A stretch of 59,404 bases of DNA from Cudoniella acicularis (GCA_013054445.1 JAAMPI010000151.1:1-59404); one strand, 5' to 3'; counted from the first letter of the stretch, positions 32,706 to 44,634 are shown. Numbers and translations are program-made. Notes: generated by a model from the letters alone, not told the origin.

Positions 32706-34194
32706 ATGCAGCTTTTCAGTCTCACAGCGTCGCTGGTGTTGACACATCTAGCCAGTTGTTCCTTCGCTCAACATTCAGTCAACAAAGAAATAGATGTTTT
32801 ATATAAACATGCCCTTAAATTGATGTCAGAGAGTCCTTTGATAGACACACATGTTGATCTTCCGCAGATAATTCGAGGCCTAGGTAAGTTCAAACCATCA
32901 TACTTTGCGTTCAATTTCTGACTTTCCCAGGCCGAAGACCACTAGATGTGATCCCAGATCTTGCGACTCGATTACCAGGGCATGTCGACATTCCCAAGAT
33001 GCGTGAAGGCCATCTCGGAGGAGCATTCTTTACAGTTTGGGCACCATGCGCAGATCAATTCCTCGATCAGCCATATGGAAAAGATTTCCTTGGAATGAGT
33101 GAGGGTCTTCGGGATTCCCTTGAAGTCCTCGACATTATTAAGAATATGATCAAGCAGCATCCAGATCACATGCAAGCTGCTCATTCATCAGCTGATATCA
33201 GGGCTGCTTTTGCAAGTGGCAAGATTGCTTCGCTCATTGGGATAGAGGGAACGCATTTCCTTGGAAATTCGCTTTCCACTGTGCGATTGTTTGCTGAAAT
33301 GGGTGTCAGGTATTTAACACTTACCCATACGTGCCATAGTTCTTTTGCTGCTTCGAGCGGTGGTGGCGGGTATATGGAACCCTCCAACCATGGTCCTGGA
33401 CTGACAGACTTCGGACAAGAACTTATTCCTGAGCTGAATCGGCTGGGTGTGATGATTGATTTGTCGCATACCAGCGACCAGACTATGAAAGACTCCATCA
33501 AATTGTCGAAAGCACCTGTAGTGTGGACTCATGCCGGAGCCCGAGCAATCCAGGATCATCCTCGGAATGTGCCAGATGACGTACTGAAACTGATAGGAGA
33601 CGGACCTGGCAAGAACCCGGGGATTATGTAAGTGTTCCAAGGTAATATTGTTGCTCCTTTGCTAAAGGGCTGCGCAGACTCTCCGTATTCTACCCGGTTT
33701 TCATCGGTCCAACCCCAGAAACAGCAAATGTATCCCGGGTGGCGGATCACATAGAACACGTTGCGTCGATTGTTGGAAGAACCCACGTCGGTATCGCCTC
33801 GGATTTTGATGGCATGTATGCTGGAGTACATGGCCTGGAAGATGCTAGCAAATATCCCAATCTCGTATGATCTCAATTTCTCTTTGACTCTGTTCTTTTC
33901 CTCGTTTGGCTTAATGCAATAATGTTTTATCGCTGATGGTATCGACAGATTGTCGAACTTTTGGCTCGAGGCTGGAATGACACCGAAGTCTATAACGTCA
34001 TGGGCGAAAACTTGATGCGGGTAATGGATGAGGTGGATAAGGTCAAAGTGAGAATGAAAGATCAGCTACCTTCGTCAGCGATCTGGGAGAAGAGACCAGA
34101 CTTACCAGCAAATTGGGGTGGACCCGAACAAGCGGATCTGCCGTTGGAAGTGAGGGATTTGGTAAATAGCAGACTAAAACACGATGAGTTGTGA
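32706..34194 (+). CDS. Secreted dipeptidase, membrane (renal) dipeptidase family M19
   Basis: Four exons (32706-32883, 32931-33627, 33678-33864, 33949-34194) join to 435 residues. The N-terminus MQLFSLTASLVLTHLASCSFA is a good signal peptide, so the enzyme is secreted or wall-bound. The two-zinc site of family M19 is complete: His-x-Asp in IDTHVDLP, Glu in GIEGTHF, His in DLSHTS, His in WTHAGARA and Asp in ASDFDG. The family cleaves dipeptides and some related amide bonds. Introns are 47-84 nt, and the phases 1, 2 and 0 are consistent. The gene is intact and pairs divergently with the amidase, which suggests a shared role in scavenging amide nitrogen, as inference only. Confidence 0.92.
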
Positions 34195-34601
34195 GTAAAA
34201 ATCAGTCTGAAAGGGGTACAAAATCGTCTCGTATAGAATCTTCAAAGATCAACTGGGCATTATCTAGGTGGTTATGAGGGTGTGCAGAAAATGGTAGCAA
34301 ATCCTGGTAAGTACTGTAAATTAAGGAAGACACGATATCGGCCAAAAGAATCAAGGAACATCTTCCAATTCGTTACTCGTATTATCGCACGCACCACCAT
34401 TCTAAGGAATTTTCAGTACTCCGTAATGCTTTGAAAACAGACCTTCTTAGCAGATTTGAAGCAACTTCTGGCTATCTACTTGCGCGCCACCAATCCCATG
34501 CCCCAAGGAAGTTTGTCGGTGTATACACGCATTTCACGAACCAACTTTGCTGACTCTAAAGGATTCTTGAAAGGTATAACCTTACTACAAATTTGTCAGC
34601 A
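34195..34601. other. Intergenic region
   Basis: 3' flank of the dipeptidase. No gene, repeat or RNA was recognised. Confidence 0.4.
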
Positions 34602-35403
34602 TCAATATCCAAGATAAAGAATTATCATAACCCACAGAGTCCCCTCTTCATCACGACAGACACGATAAATTTGGTGCTCAAGCCAATCAAATGCTGGGTT
34701 GGAAACAGCATCTTTGTCTATGTCGAGAATCACATGGAAGAATTTCTGCTTGTATCCTGATTCCTGGAACGGTTCCACATGCGCATAGTGTTTGCCCTCG
34801 GCGTTCTCGCTCGTTGGACGACGAGCAAATGCAAGGTACTTTTCGATGGCTCCATCAAACTCTGGCAAACTGAGAGACTCGCTTTTGAACTCATCCACAA
34901 GAAGTCGGAGAATAACACGCTTTGGAAATGTCTGTTGAGAGTTCGCCATGATGTTGCGGAAATGCTCTCTGGTCGAGCATGGAGAAGAGCACACGAGCTG
35001 AAAAGGACAAACACTGAGCGCATGAATACGTGGCTGACTAAATAGAACGAGCAAGGGTTCGTCACACATCAGCACCTGGACTTCGGATCCTTCTTCATGT
35101 ACCGGCAATCCACTCGGATACCTTGTGGATCATGGGAGTCCCAACTGATTCGACCACTCTTGTCTGGTATTTCCTCGAAAACGGCCCAGCTCGCAACCAG
35201 GATGGGTTTCGCTTCGTAGCGACCGTCACACTGAATGAAGTCGTGTCTTTTGCACAGTCTGATGTATCGAATAGAAATCCGAATACCTTGAACGGAGATT
35301 TTTGGCGATATGCATGTCGTAGAGTAGGCAGCTCGAGCCCATTTAGCCCCAGCGCGCCGAGGCTGTTGGACTTTTTTGAGGTGCAGATATCGGGAGGAGC
35401 CAT
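34602..35403 (-). CDS. Hypothetical protein, exon structure uncertain
   Basis: Two open stretches on the minus strand look coding. One starts MAPPDICTSKKSNSLGALG at 35403 and runs to about 35120. The other runs from about 35040 through REHFRNIMANSQQTFPKRV to 34602. A donor GTATCC after PMIHK and an acceptor TTAGTCAG would join them in phase 0. The second part has a mixed, soluble composition (DEFKSESLSLPEFDGAIEKY, KFFHVILDIDKDA) and could equally start by itself at ATG 34950. I do not recognise a family. Start, intron and end all need transcript support. Confidence 0.35.
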
Positions 35404-36101
35404 GTTCCATGAGAGGCATCCGCGTGCTTGTTTCAGAAACGCAGCTCGACTGTTTCCAGACTCAATGAGTAGTAGAGGGGTCGAGAAAACCAGGGAGTGA
35501 TTCGACAAAGGTCTGCTTTGCACACCGACCGATAACATGCGCCGCTACAGTGGCACCTCTGAATGGCGACAATGCATGTGTATGGCTACGCGCATGGCAG
35601 ATCTGTTTGCGTAGTACGAAATGAGATCCGGGAAAAAGAATTCGACGTATATTCACAAGAAGTGCGGCATTGTACGGCGATGTAGGTTAGCATGTTGCAG
35701 GCAGAATTTTGGATGTTTTTTGGTGTTGGAAGCATGAAAACTTTTGGAGGTGAAATTGCACTTAAAACCACACCCGGTCCCAGGCGAAAAGATTATGTAA
35801 ATTACGGACTTGCTATAAACAGTTCGGCACTCGAACCATTTTCGCATGACAGTGAGCCAATCACAATCCGAGACTGCCACCGACAGTGCTTTGCCATTAT
35901 GTTGTCAACATTCAATCTTCAAATCAACTGGTTGGCAAGTCGGTGTCGACAGTTTGTGAACCTCTTTGTGCCATTTCGCTCCCAATTACCTGAAAATCTC
36001 CAGTCTTCAAGTCCTTAGGTACGCTCTATCACCTATAAAATCTCCTATCAACCTAGGAATTGACAAAAATCCAAAAACCAGAAATCTTTCGACCGTTGGT
36101 A
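35404..36101. other. Intergenic region
   Basis: Presumed upstream flank of the P450 relic. Only overlapping shadow frames are present. Confidence 0.4.
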
Positions 36102-37858
36102 ATGGCAGTGAATCTGCCGCTCAACAGCGGCAATCACGTCCTTGGCAATGTTACTTTTGCCCTTACGATTTTGGCACTTGTCTTGATTGCCACTCGTGTT
36201 TTCACCGAGTGTCGATTTTGGCTTCAATCCCGAGGTTCTGGAAGTCGTTTCCAAGGCCGAGAGCCTTTGACTTTGCCATACATATTTCCATGGATTGGCA
36301 ACGCGTTCCGCATGTTTGGCCCTCATGCCCTGTACTATTATGCCCAGTAAGTCTTGTTCAATGATGAAGTGATGAACCCGTATTGACCTTGTAAAGGAAC
36401 ATGTCTCCAGAAGGACGACCAGTGATAATGCGAATTGGCCCCGTTAGTATTTACATGATCTTCGGTATAAGGAATATGAACACCTTTTTCAAAGCTAAGA
36501 AGCTTTTTAAAAAGGACAACTTGACATTGTACGTTTTCAAAAACTCCGGCATGAACGAGACAGACTTTGGCGACCTATGAAAGCGACAAGTCGGGGCTTG
36601 GGCTCAAACCTCGAACAGATGTTCCCCAGGAGAAACGTCTTTGGAAAAACACGCACGATATTGGTGTGACGCTTTTGGGGCATGACAAGGCGATCAACGC
36701 ATTGACTTCCGAGTTTATCGAGAAATTCACCCGCGAGCTTGATGGAATCGTAATCGACCCAAACACCGCAGTACCACTTCACGACTTCTTCAAAGAGTTT
36801 ATGTTCACTGCATCATCGGAAGCTCTTCTCAGTACCAAAATATCCAATTTGAACCCGAATCTTGCCAAAATATATTAGAATTATGACGATGCATTTCTCC
36901 CTACGATTCTCGGCATTCCCAAATTCCTCTACCCCAAAGGACATGCTGCAAGAGATCGTATGCTAGACGCAGCGAAGGTTTAGATCAAGCATGCCGCGCA
37001 AAAATACAACTCGATTGATCCGGATTCAGACTGGGATGAGTTCTACGGCTCCAAATATACTCGTGTGACTGTGAAGACACTGGCAGACGGTGGAATCAGT
37101 CGAGATGGACAGGCTGCAACGATGCTCCCTGTTATCTGGGCGTAAGTTTGGAATATCTCTCGACTCTGCGTTTGCTAACGACCTCAGTATAAGCTCGAAT
37201 GCAATCCCATGTGCTGTTTGGATTATCTTTGAAGCCCTCAAGGTTCCGGGTTTACTTCAGTGTTTGCGCGACGGAGTTCTCTGTACAACAATCGCCGACA
37301 ACACTGGAAAGCTCAGCATCGATGTCCCCAAGCTACTCGCCGACTGCCCTCTCCTCACATCCATGTACCTCGAATGTCTCCGAACACGCGGCTCCTCCAC
37401 ACATTCCGAAACTCCTCGACGACTTCGACTTCGACGGTTATGTTCTCAAGAAAGGAGGTCAGATCATGTGCTCGTCCTGGCCACCCAACTTCGATGCTAT
37501 CTGGGATGTTCCCAGCCATCCAGCCACACCCTTCTGGCCTGAGCGACACATCGAAATGCCAAAGATGAAGCCCTCAAATCCAGATGATAAGTCGCAATAT
37601 GAGACGGCGATGAAGCAGGAGAACTTCTTCCCGTATGGTGGTGGTGGAATGATATGTACCGGTCGGTTCTTTGCCAAACAGGAGATTATGGCCGCTGTTG
37701 CTATCTTTCTTTTGAAGTTAGATATTGAGCCGCAGGGATGGGCTACACATAAGGGAAAGAAGTCTGGTCAGGCTGCGAGGCCGGATGAAGGATACGTGGG
37801 TGCTGGTATCTTGCCGCGTGATCGTGATATGCCTGTCAAGCTCAAGAGAAGAAATTAG
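36102..37858 (+). pseudogene. Cytochrome P450 relic, two frameshifts and two stops
   Basis: ATG 36102 starts a membrane anchor (VTFALTILALVLIATRVF) and the proline-rich hinge (LTLPYIFPWIGNAF). A normal intron follows (36347-36396). Near 36562-36568 the frame shifts by one base, then continues KSGLGLKP and THDIGVTLLGHDKAINAL. TAG at 36876-36878 and TAG at 36981-36983 interrupt it. A second intron spans 37142-37187. I-helix-like SSNAIPCAVWIIFEA follows, and a second frameshift lies near 37397-37405. The heme loop is preserved: NFFPYGGGGMICTGRFFA with the Cys thiolate. The end is at 37858. The general type resembles fungal P450s related to CYP7/CYP8-like enzymes, which is a guess. No functional enzyme can be made. 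Confidence 0.85.
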
Positions 37859-38005
37859 TTGCTCACTTTTGCGTAGTGTCCTTGATTAGCTATGTCGTAC
37901 ATACAGTAGATCAATCAACTGGATAGAGTTGCTGATTGCTATAACCCGCTATGCTTAGAAAATACGTAAATAAATCTCCAATTGATAATCCACCAGTTCC
38001 GTAAT

Positions 38006-38742
38006 TTATTCATTGGTATTGGCATTATCCTCATCATCAGAACAAACGGCATGCTTGGAGAAGTAGTCCCATTCCATGCCCCACAATTCATCATCAGACA
38101 ATTCATCAGCCGGGTCGTAGTCGCAGTCCTTGTAGATGTCGTAGTATTCGTTGAAAGCAGCTTGTGATGCACGAACTGCCTCCTTAATTCTCTTCTCTTT
38201 GAGGATCTCTTGCTCGTGCTCGCGCTGGTCTCTCTCACGGATCATGCGTAGTCGCTTTCGCTGCTGCCTGATCTTTTTTGGCTTGCGCCGTCTCTTATTA
38301 TTCTTTTGTCCTTGACTGGGGTCATTGCACTCGATGAATGCGTCGATAATCGCGACCGCTTTCCAAAGGCGTTCATTGCGGCCAGCAGGGACGACGGGAA
38401 GGGGAACGGTGTCTGGATCGATGACTTTTTGGTGTATTAGCTATGTTCTGACTGAAAAGGTAAAATCACGAAGAAACATTCAAGAAAGGGCATGTATCAA
38501 CTTGCATTTCATGAGCGCGCGGTCATTTGCCGGACTTGGATTGGAGGCAAGATGAGCCACCCTTCTCTTGATTTTCGTGAAGCCATGTTGCGCTATCAAT
38601 CTAGCTCTTTTCTCCTGTGACAGGGTGCTTCATTCCTGCGGAAAGCTTGTTAGGGATCCATAAACAGAGGTTTTTAAAGGAAACAATAGCTCTGGACCAA
38701 AAGGCCACAAAGGCAGTGAAATGAACATACCTCGTTATCCAT
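38006..38742 (-). CDS. Small charged, probably nuclear protein
   Basis: The C-terminal exon runs from about 38435 to 38006. It encodes IDPDTVPLPVVPAGRNERLW, AIIDAFIECND, a basic stretch (KNNKRRRKPKKIRQQRKRLR) fit for nuclear import, an EREH...KEKRIKEA helix, and an acidic tail with DPADELSDDELWGMEWDYF and DDEDNANTNE. Upstream, a middle exon with EKRARLIAQHGFTKIKRR and a first exon of MDNE from ATG 38742 with a GTATGT donor are plausible. The boundary of the middle exon is unsure. The family is not recognised. Confidence 0.5.
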
Positions 38743-40530
38743 GGTTCCGATTTGTATTAGCGTCGAGAGTATGACGGATATGTGGAGTGCTTTACTGGGT
38801 TGGAATATGAAAGATATGGCGAGGAGAATAAAACTAAAATATAGCGCAAGCGGGTTTAGAGCTGGCTACTAGTGCCAAATCACGATTTAATGCTGTCTCA
38901 TTCGCTTAAAGACGCGTTGAAGAAGACATCATTCAGGTAAATACAAAGCAGAGAGCGTGTTTACAGCCGAGATAAAAATACCTCAAATGCCGCGCCGACG
39001 GCTCCTCCAATCACTCACAAAGACTGGAATATCAATAGTAGAAATATGCATACACTCTTGTAGCGGAATATGTCTCTCGACACTTGTTGTAGCTTAGAAT
39101 TTAAACGTTTTAAACCGGAGTGATCAATCCAATGTTCCAATTCCCCAAGTAGCCCAGTAGCCGCATAAAAAAGTTATATTATTGCGGATAATAACGCATA
39201 GCGAAGGGTAAAATAAAAGAAAACAGTCTCTGAAACACTTCAAGATCTAATATTGGGAACTGAAATGCAATGCGGGGCCGAGTTTTGCAATCGACGGACC
39301 ACTTGATCGAATATAATTCTCTCAAAATTTAACACAACTAGATCGGCTCTAAACTTTAAAAATCTCAAACCAATAAAGAACGCAACTGCAGTTCTTGTTC
39401 AAGGTAGAAAATTGCAACTTAGTTGTTTGCTAAAACTGGTGTAAAAAAGGGTTCGCTAAACTCAATCCTAACTGGAAAAAGGAGGGTCCCGATTCAAAAT
39501 ACTCTGAAACAGCGAACGGGTCACGAACTCAGAACTTCGGATTAAGGAATTGGTTTCGAAGAAGATTCCCAGGTCGAAAGATACAGTACAAAAAGCAAGC
39601 ACTGAGAAATTAACACGGATGCTGGGAATTCCAAATCCAAAGCTGCCGCATGCTCCCCAAAGCGCTAGGAACCCGTGCCTGAGCACTCAATCAAAAGCAA
39701 TGCAATATTCAGAAATAAGATAGATAGGAAGATAGGTATTTCGAGCTGTTATGGCTTTCATTGATGTCCAGGAATAAAGTGAGGTTAGAAAAAAGTTGAA
39801 ATGAAGCGAGGGAGCCCCGCTGAGTCATCCAGATCTTTTTACCCCGCTAACCCCACTTTACCAAAATAGATGGAGCCCCTTTCCTCAATCTTCACTACTC
39901 GAATATGCATTTTGAATTTTATGAATTTGAAAATCGCGGAGCTTTAAAGTAAGAGTTAAAGCTCAATTTTATCTTTATGACTGTGTGACACTAGGCGCTG
40001 CCCAATTGTGAGAGCTAATCCTGGCTTTTAGACCATCAGGCGAATTAGCATCGTGAAATCGTATAAAACACTTTAAATATTCTCTACTATTATAAAGCTT
40101 CGTAATAATAAATAGAATCCAATCCAAGCCGACCCATTGCCTTCTCCAGCATTGCCTCGTAAAATATTTACGAGTATGACGAGCTACTAAGGGAAGAGAA
40201 GAACATTTGAGCGTCAGTTAAAAGTGGAAAACTAACGAAATAAGCGTCAGAATTCCTTTCAAGATCTCACAATGACATTCTTCTGCAGCGAATTTAAATC
40301 TATCCCGGTGGTAGTCATGGCCTGAAAATGGCAATGAGCTAGAACATGTAGGAAGTGGGTCCTAAATTTAGTATGGCCTCTCTACCAAACTTCACTTCAC
40401 ACTAACCAAAACATACCGTCTGACGAGACGGTCTTGCTTCTTGTCCCAAAATAAAATGGGGAAATGAGACAGGTGCTACCGTCCCACGTCATCACAGCCA
40501 GTAGCCTTCTAGAAAAACCTCTAGAAAAAA
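38743..40530. other. Long gene-free stretch
   Basis: About 1.8 kb of AT-rich sequence without a supported gene. A 72-codon frame at 39468-39686 on the minus strand has no family character. No tandem or inverted repeat stood out by eye. Confidence 0.45.
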
Positions 40531-41091
40531 ATGAAACCTCGCCTCAATTTCCCTTCATTGCCCGCTTTTCCAATCTCCACTGCTTCGACAAATCCTCGGC
40601 CGGGAAACATCTTCAAGATGGGTCTCTCAACCTTCCTCAAAAAATTAAAAAGAAACCCCAACCCAGAAACAACCTCGTCACCACCACCCTACACCCCACA
40701 AGAACAAACCGTCGCCATCCCCGCAAACACAACAACCTTGACCCCTTCACGCCCAGCACGATCCCCAACAATAACTGCCATTTCAACGCCCCAATGGTCG
40801 TGGACACGAACACAATGTCGAGATTGGATCTTCTGCGTTTTAATCGTGTATCTCGAATTTTCAGTCGCCGAAGCAAGAAGGATATCTGAGAAGTTTGATG
40901 GGTTTGGACCAACGATATATCTGTGGAATGCAGATTGGTGGAGCTGGTTGCTAGAAAGTAGGCATTTGGGTGTGAGTGTTTTTGCAATGGTGTTGGGTAT
41001 GAGTAATAGGGATGGGACGGTGCCGGCGGAGATTATTTTGTTCCATAATGAGAGAGTGGATGGAAGGAATGAAAGGGTTGTGGATATCTGA
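40531..41091 (+). CDS. SAM-like domain small protein, tandem paralog A
   Basis: A 186-residue frame starts at ATG 40531; a second ATG at 40618 (MGLSTFLKKLK) is an alternative start. The N-terminal half is Pro/Ser/Thr-rich and probably disordered (SSPPPYTPQ). From about residue 90 a domain of some 70 residues follows: W-x-W-T-x3-C-x2-WI, YLEFS, FGPTIYLW, WWSWLL and HLGVSVFAMVLGM. The same pattern occurs in the downstream gene at 41665. The spacing (WT...W, then YLW...W..L...H.G...LLG) recalls SAM domains, which mediate protein-protein contacts, but the match is loose. Between this stop and the next gene, 41092-41390 contains an open frame of unclear status. Confidence 0.5.
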   Translation: MKPRLNFPSLPAFPISTASTNPRPGNIFKMGLSTFLKKLKRNPNPETTSSPPPYTPQEQTVAIPANTTTLTPSRPARSPTITAISTPQWSWTRTQCRDWIFCVLIVYLEFSVAEARRISEKFDGFGPTIYLWNADWWSWLLESRHLGVSVFAMVLGMSNRDGTVPAEIILFHNERVDGRNERVVDI

Positions 41092-41664
41092 GAGAGATGA
41101 GGAAATTGGATGTAATTGTCCATTTTATCGAGTCGATATCGATTTAGATGTCCAAATTCTCAATAGTGAGGGATTCATATTGACAGGTCTCTATGGCGAG
41201 GATAGCGAAAATCCCCTCAATCGTAGCCTGTGCGAAAAAATCAACTCCTTTGCCGTTCCATTGATGTGGGCAGCTTGCGGGGGCACGAAGCTTCTTGTCA
41301 TTTTTGAATTTCCTCCTGGAACTGCTTTTTCGTGTTGTCTTGTGGACGACCAGATTCTGGACCAAAGTATAGCACCGTGTGATTCGTAGGTTGTGGGGGA
41401 ACTAGGCAGGAATCATCCATGGTACCACCAAAAACGGATTCCTCAGGTTTGGGCCTTATGAATTCTCCATAGGAAACCCATAATAATTTCTCCATTCCTC
41501 TCCTTTACGTTCTCATAAATATATCTAGATACCCAGCCATTTCCAGGACATATTCGAGCCGACCTTGAACTTTGCATGGGGCATTCAACATTCGACTCTT
41601 TGAGGAACTTTGAAACTCCTATCCGCTTTCAGCCCAGGTTCATTCAATCAAAGGACCACTCACC

Positions 41665-42159
41665 ATGTTCCGTTTATTACGTCTCTCAATCGTTAAGATG
41701 GCCGGAAGGTGGTATAATGCCACAATTTCGGGACCATCGACTACAATTGCTCGCGCACTGCTCATCACGCCTGGAGTTCGCCAAAATCACATTCCCCAAT
41801 TAATACCCAGGCTGACCACATTTTGGGAGCCCACAATCAAAGCCACGAATATTCCAATGTGGCACTGGACTCCTGCGCAAAATGCACAATGGCTCGTCGC
41901 AATCCTCCCTGCGTACCTCCATTATACGCCTTCTGCCGCACTTTCAATCGTCAAAACTGCCGAGATGAATTTCGGAACCCACAAATGCTTGTACCTCTGG
42001 ACAGAAGAAAAGTGGATTGCAATTCTTGGGAAGGATCATGGGGGAGCGATGCATGAGCTGTTGTGGGGGTTGCGACTTCAGGAATTGGATTGGCCGAAGC
42101 AGTTTTTGAGACAACATGGTTTTGCTGATGAAGTTGGGAAGAACCAGATTGAATGCTAG
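41665..42159 (+). CDS. SAM-like domain small protein, tandem paralog B
   Basis: ATG 41665 begins MFRLLRLSIVKMAGRWYNA, a basic leader, in a 164-residue intronless frame. The domain from about residue 65 reads MWHWTPAQNAQWL, LPAYLHYTPSAALSIV, FGTHKCLYLWTEEKWIAIL and GGAMHELLWGLRL. It shares the Trp/Tyr framework of paralog A, and is closer to a SAM-like pattern in LWTEEKWIAIL...GG...LL.GLR. The protein is otherwise unrecognised. It ends 19 bp from the 3' end of the opposing membrane-protein gene, so the two converge tail to tail. Confidence 0.55.
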   Translation: MFRLLRLSIVKMAGRWYNATISGPSTTIARALLITPGVRQNHIPQLIPRLTTFWEPTIKATNIPMWHWTPAQNAQWLVAILPAYLHYTPSAALSIVKTAEMNFGTHKCLYLWTEEKWIAILGKDHGGAMHELLWGLRLQELDWPKQFLRQHGFADEVGKNQIEC

Positions 42160-42178
42160 GTGATAAAGACAGCTGATT

Positions 42179-43921
42179 TTATGAAGGGAGTATGGGGTTT
42201 AGTGGTGGGATTTGTGGCAGTAACAGCGCTCTGTGTTGAGGTTCTGCAACCTCTCGATTATTCTCCCTTCGACGTAATATTTCTTGGACTATAGATACAT
42301 ATTAGGTCGAAGTATTCCAAAGAGGGATGTCTTCAAATGGTAGTAAGCAACTTACAAATGATAACGGAGAATTGTGAGATTATTGGTAGCCACAGCAGGA
42401 CGGAAATGATTTGGCCAAAACCCCATACGTCTTCGCCCCAAGACGGCCCCGCAAATTGTTTCATTGTTTCTCGTAATGTCCACAAATGATAAAGCGTAAG
42501 CCACGTGCCAACCGTTGCGCCAAACAAGAATGCTCCAAAGAGCCATTGAGCAACAGTTCTACCAAGTTTGCGTATACGACGCAGCCGTGATATGTCGTGA
42601 GAAGACAGGATGGTAGAGATAACCAGCTTGAGAACGCCATGGGTTGAGAAGGAGCAGTTGCGTAGAATTATGTGTGAAAAAAGGACAACCGATAGAAGAA
42701 GTACTAGAGTGGGAAGAAGGTAAACCCAGGAATCGGCTTTCTCCAATGCGTTGTGTTGAAGGTCTTGAACGCAAAAATAATCACCATATTCCTCAGAAGC
42801 TCTAGAATCGGATAGTCTGATAAACGCACCTGTAAATATAAATGTGAGAACAAGAAGTATGCCAGCAAACAGCTTGTCTTGCCATTCGATACTTTTATGT
42901 TGTTTCATGAGCAGAGCTCCCACTACAGAAACCCAGGCAAGAAGTAAAACATGTCGAGACTGTAAAACCTGGTAGTAGGTCGACAGGTTCGGAAGAGTGA
43001 ATGTTTCTGCCAGGGATACCGTAAAATAAAAGACCATGGCAGTGCTGACGAAAACAATATGAGTTGTGGTGATAGCTTTCTTTATTTCAGTGTGCTGGGT
43101 TCCTTGAAAAGTTTCCAGTAGTGATAAAATCCAAATGCAAACCCCGATCGTCAACAGGATAGCTTCGACGAAATAGGAAATTACAATCTAGGCAAGTAAG
43201 CAGGCGAAGGTCTATTTTTTTCGGCCTGTGGCAGACTCACGCCAATTCCACAGATATCTGAGTTCCCAGGAAAATCTGCCTCTGTACAAAATTCAAGCAT
43301 GCAGCTTTGACATATATTGCGGGCTTGAGTAGAGGTGTAAAAGGATACGATGTCGCCCTTGTATATTTGAGTCCAAGCTACCAATGTCGTATTTTCGATA
43401 TTCGTTGAGTCATATGGCCAAGAATTCCGAAGGAAGTTCAGGCCTTCAGCTGAAGAGAAAGACGGAGGAGTAGTTGATATCCACTGGTAGCCGTCAGACT
43501 TACTCACTTGCCAGTCGACTAGAATAGGCGAATTGATGGCGCACAAGGTATTCATCATGAACCCCGCTGTAGCGGAGCAGTTAGCTGTAAAATCCAAATC
43601 TTCGAATGTGACGGTGTTTGCGAGCGCTGGTCCGAGGCATTGCAACTCAATGCTTGTGAAGGCAGATTGAACCCAGTTTCCAACGTTAGAATTTGATATA
43701 ATGTCGAAAAACTCAATGATATCTGTATCATTGATGGATAGGTATTCCTGAGGCCAGGCACTTCGTATGAACTGAAGGTTGATTGTTTCATTTGCGGTCA
43801 AATACCCCAGTTGTAGGAAAGAGGGGTGCTGAATCCCATACCATGATATGGCAATACCACAATCAGCTGTGTAGTTCAGAGAAGCGAGGACTTCGAGGGC
43901 CGTCGTATAATTGAGAGACAT
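42179..43921 (-). CDS. Seven-helix membrane protein with large Cys-rich ectodomain
   Basis: Three exons (43241-43921, 42356-43187, 42179-42288) join in phase to 540 residues. The first 230 residues lack a clear signal peptide but are rich in Cys and in N-glycosylation sequons (NYT, NET, NDT, NCS, NTT), as expected for an extracellular domain. The end of this part is CMLEFCTEADFPGNSDICGIG, after which seven hydrophobic segments follow, starting IVISYFVEAILLTIGVCIW and ending WGFGQIISVLLWLPIISQFSVII. A short basic cytosolic tail (EILRRRENNREVAE) comes from the last exon. The layout is that of a receptor-like or sensor protein. I do not recognise a named family. Confidence 0.7.
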
Positions 43922-44390
43922 TATGCATGACGGGTGAAAAAGGTATACTGTTGCTCATCGCACAGTAGCCCAATATATATTGCCACGAGATGGGTTGCGG
44001 CATGACCTTCAGGGGTTGAAGTGCAGCCTCACGGGGTGACACAAAATGTTGACATTCAAGAGGTGAGGCTTAGAAGCCCTTGCTTTTTACAGCTGTGCAA
44101 GGATCTTTAGGGGAGGCTCCAAGCCACGATCTTGACAGATGTAGAAGGTGGCTTGGGTTTTCCCGCGCCCGAAGGTCCGAAAGTCTCCGACGAAAAATAA
44201 AACTGTGGCTGTGTTGAATCACGGCTGAATCTTATGGATTTGACTTGAGAGGTTTGAGGCATCCTTTAATGGTGCGACAGGCGATTTCGGAAAATATTTA
44301 CAGCAATGGTAAATGCCTCACATACTACTTGAATAATATAACATGTCTGTTTCACGGGTAGTAAAAGAATAAGGGAATATTCATAAAAGG

Positions 44391-44461
44391 GCTCTTTCGG
44401 ATGAAACCCTAAATAAGTACTTTTAAAACCGAATATCTCAGTCCCTGTGGGTAATTCAACA
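44391..44461. repeat. Dispersed degenerate repeat, family B, copy 2
   Basis: It shares gatgaaac(t/c)c, aagtactt, atctca and gtaattcaa in order with 28931-29010. Non-coding. Confidence 0.45.
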
Positions 44462-44634
44462 CTATAAAGGCTGAATAGACTACTTTACTGTTATTTTAGA
44501 TAACATATTCTTGCTAAAATAGTATTTCAGGTATTTAGTTTAGTTTAAGAGGCATCTGGGGTATTTGCCGGCACTGGAGCACAGATACAAGCATTCTTTC
44601 TGTTATGTTATACCACCGAAATGTCAACGATTAT

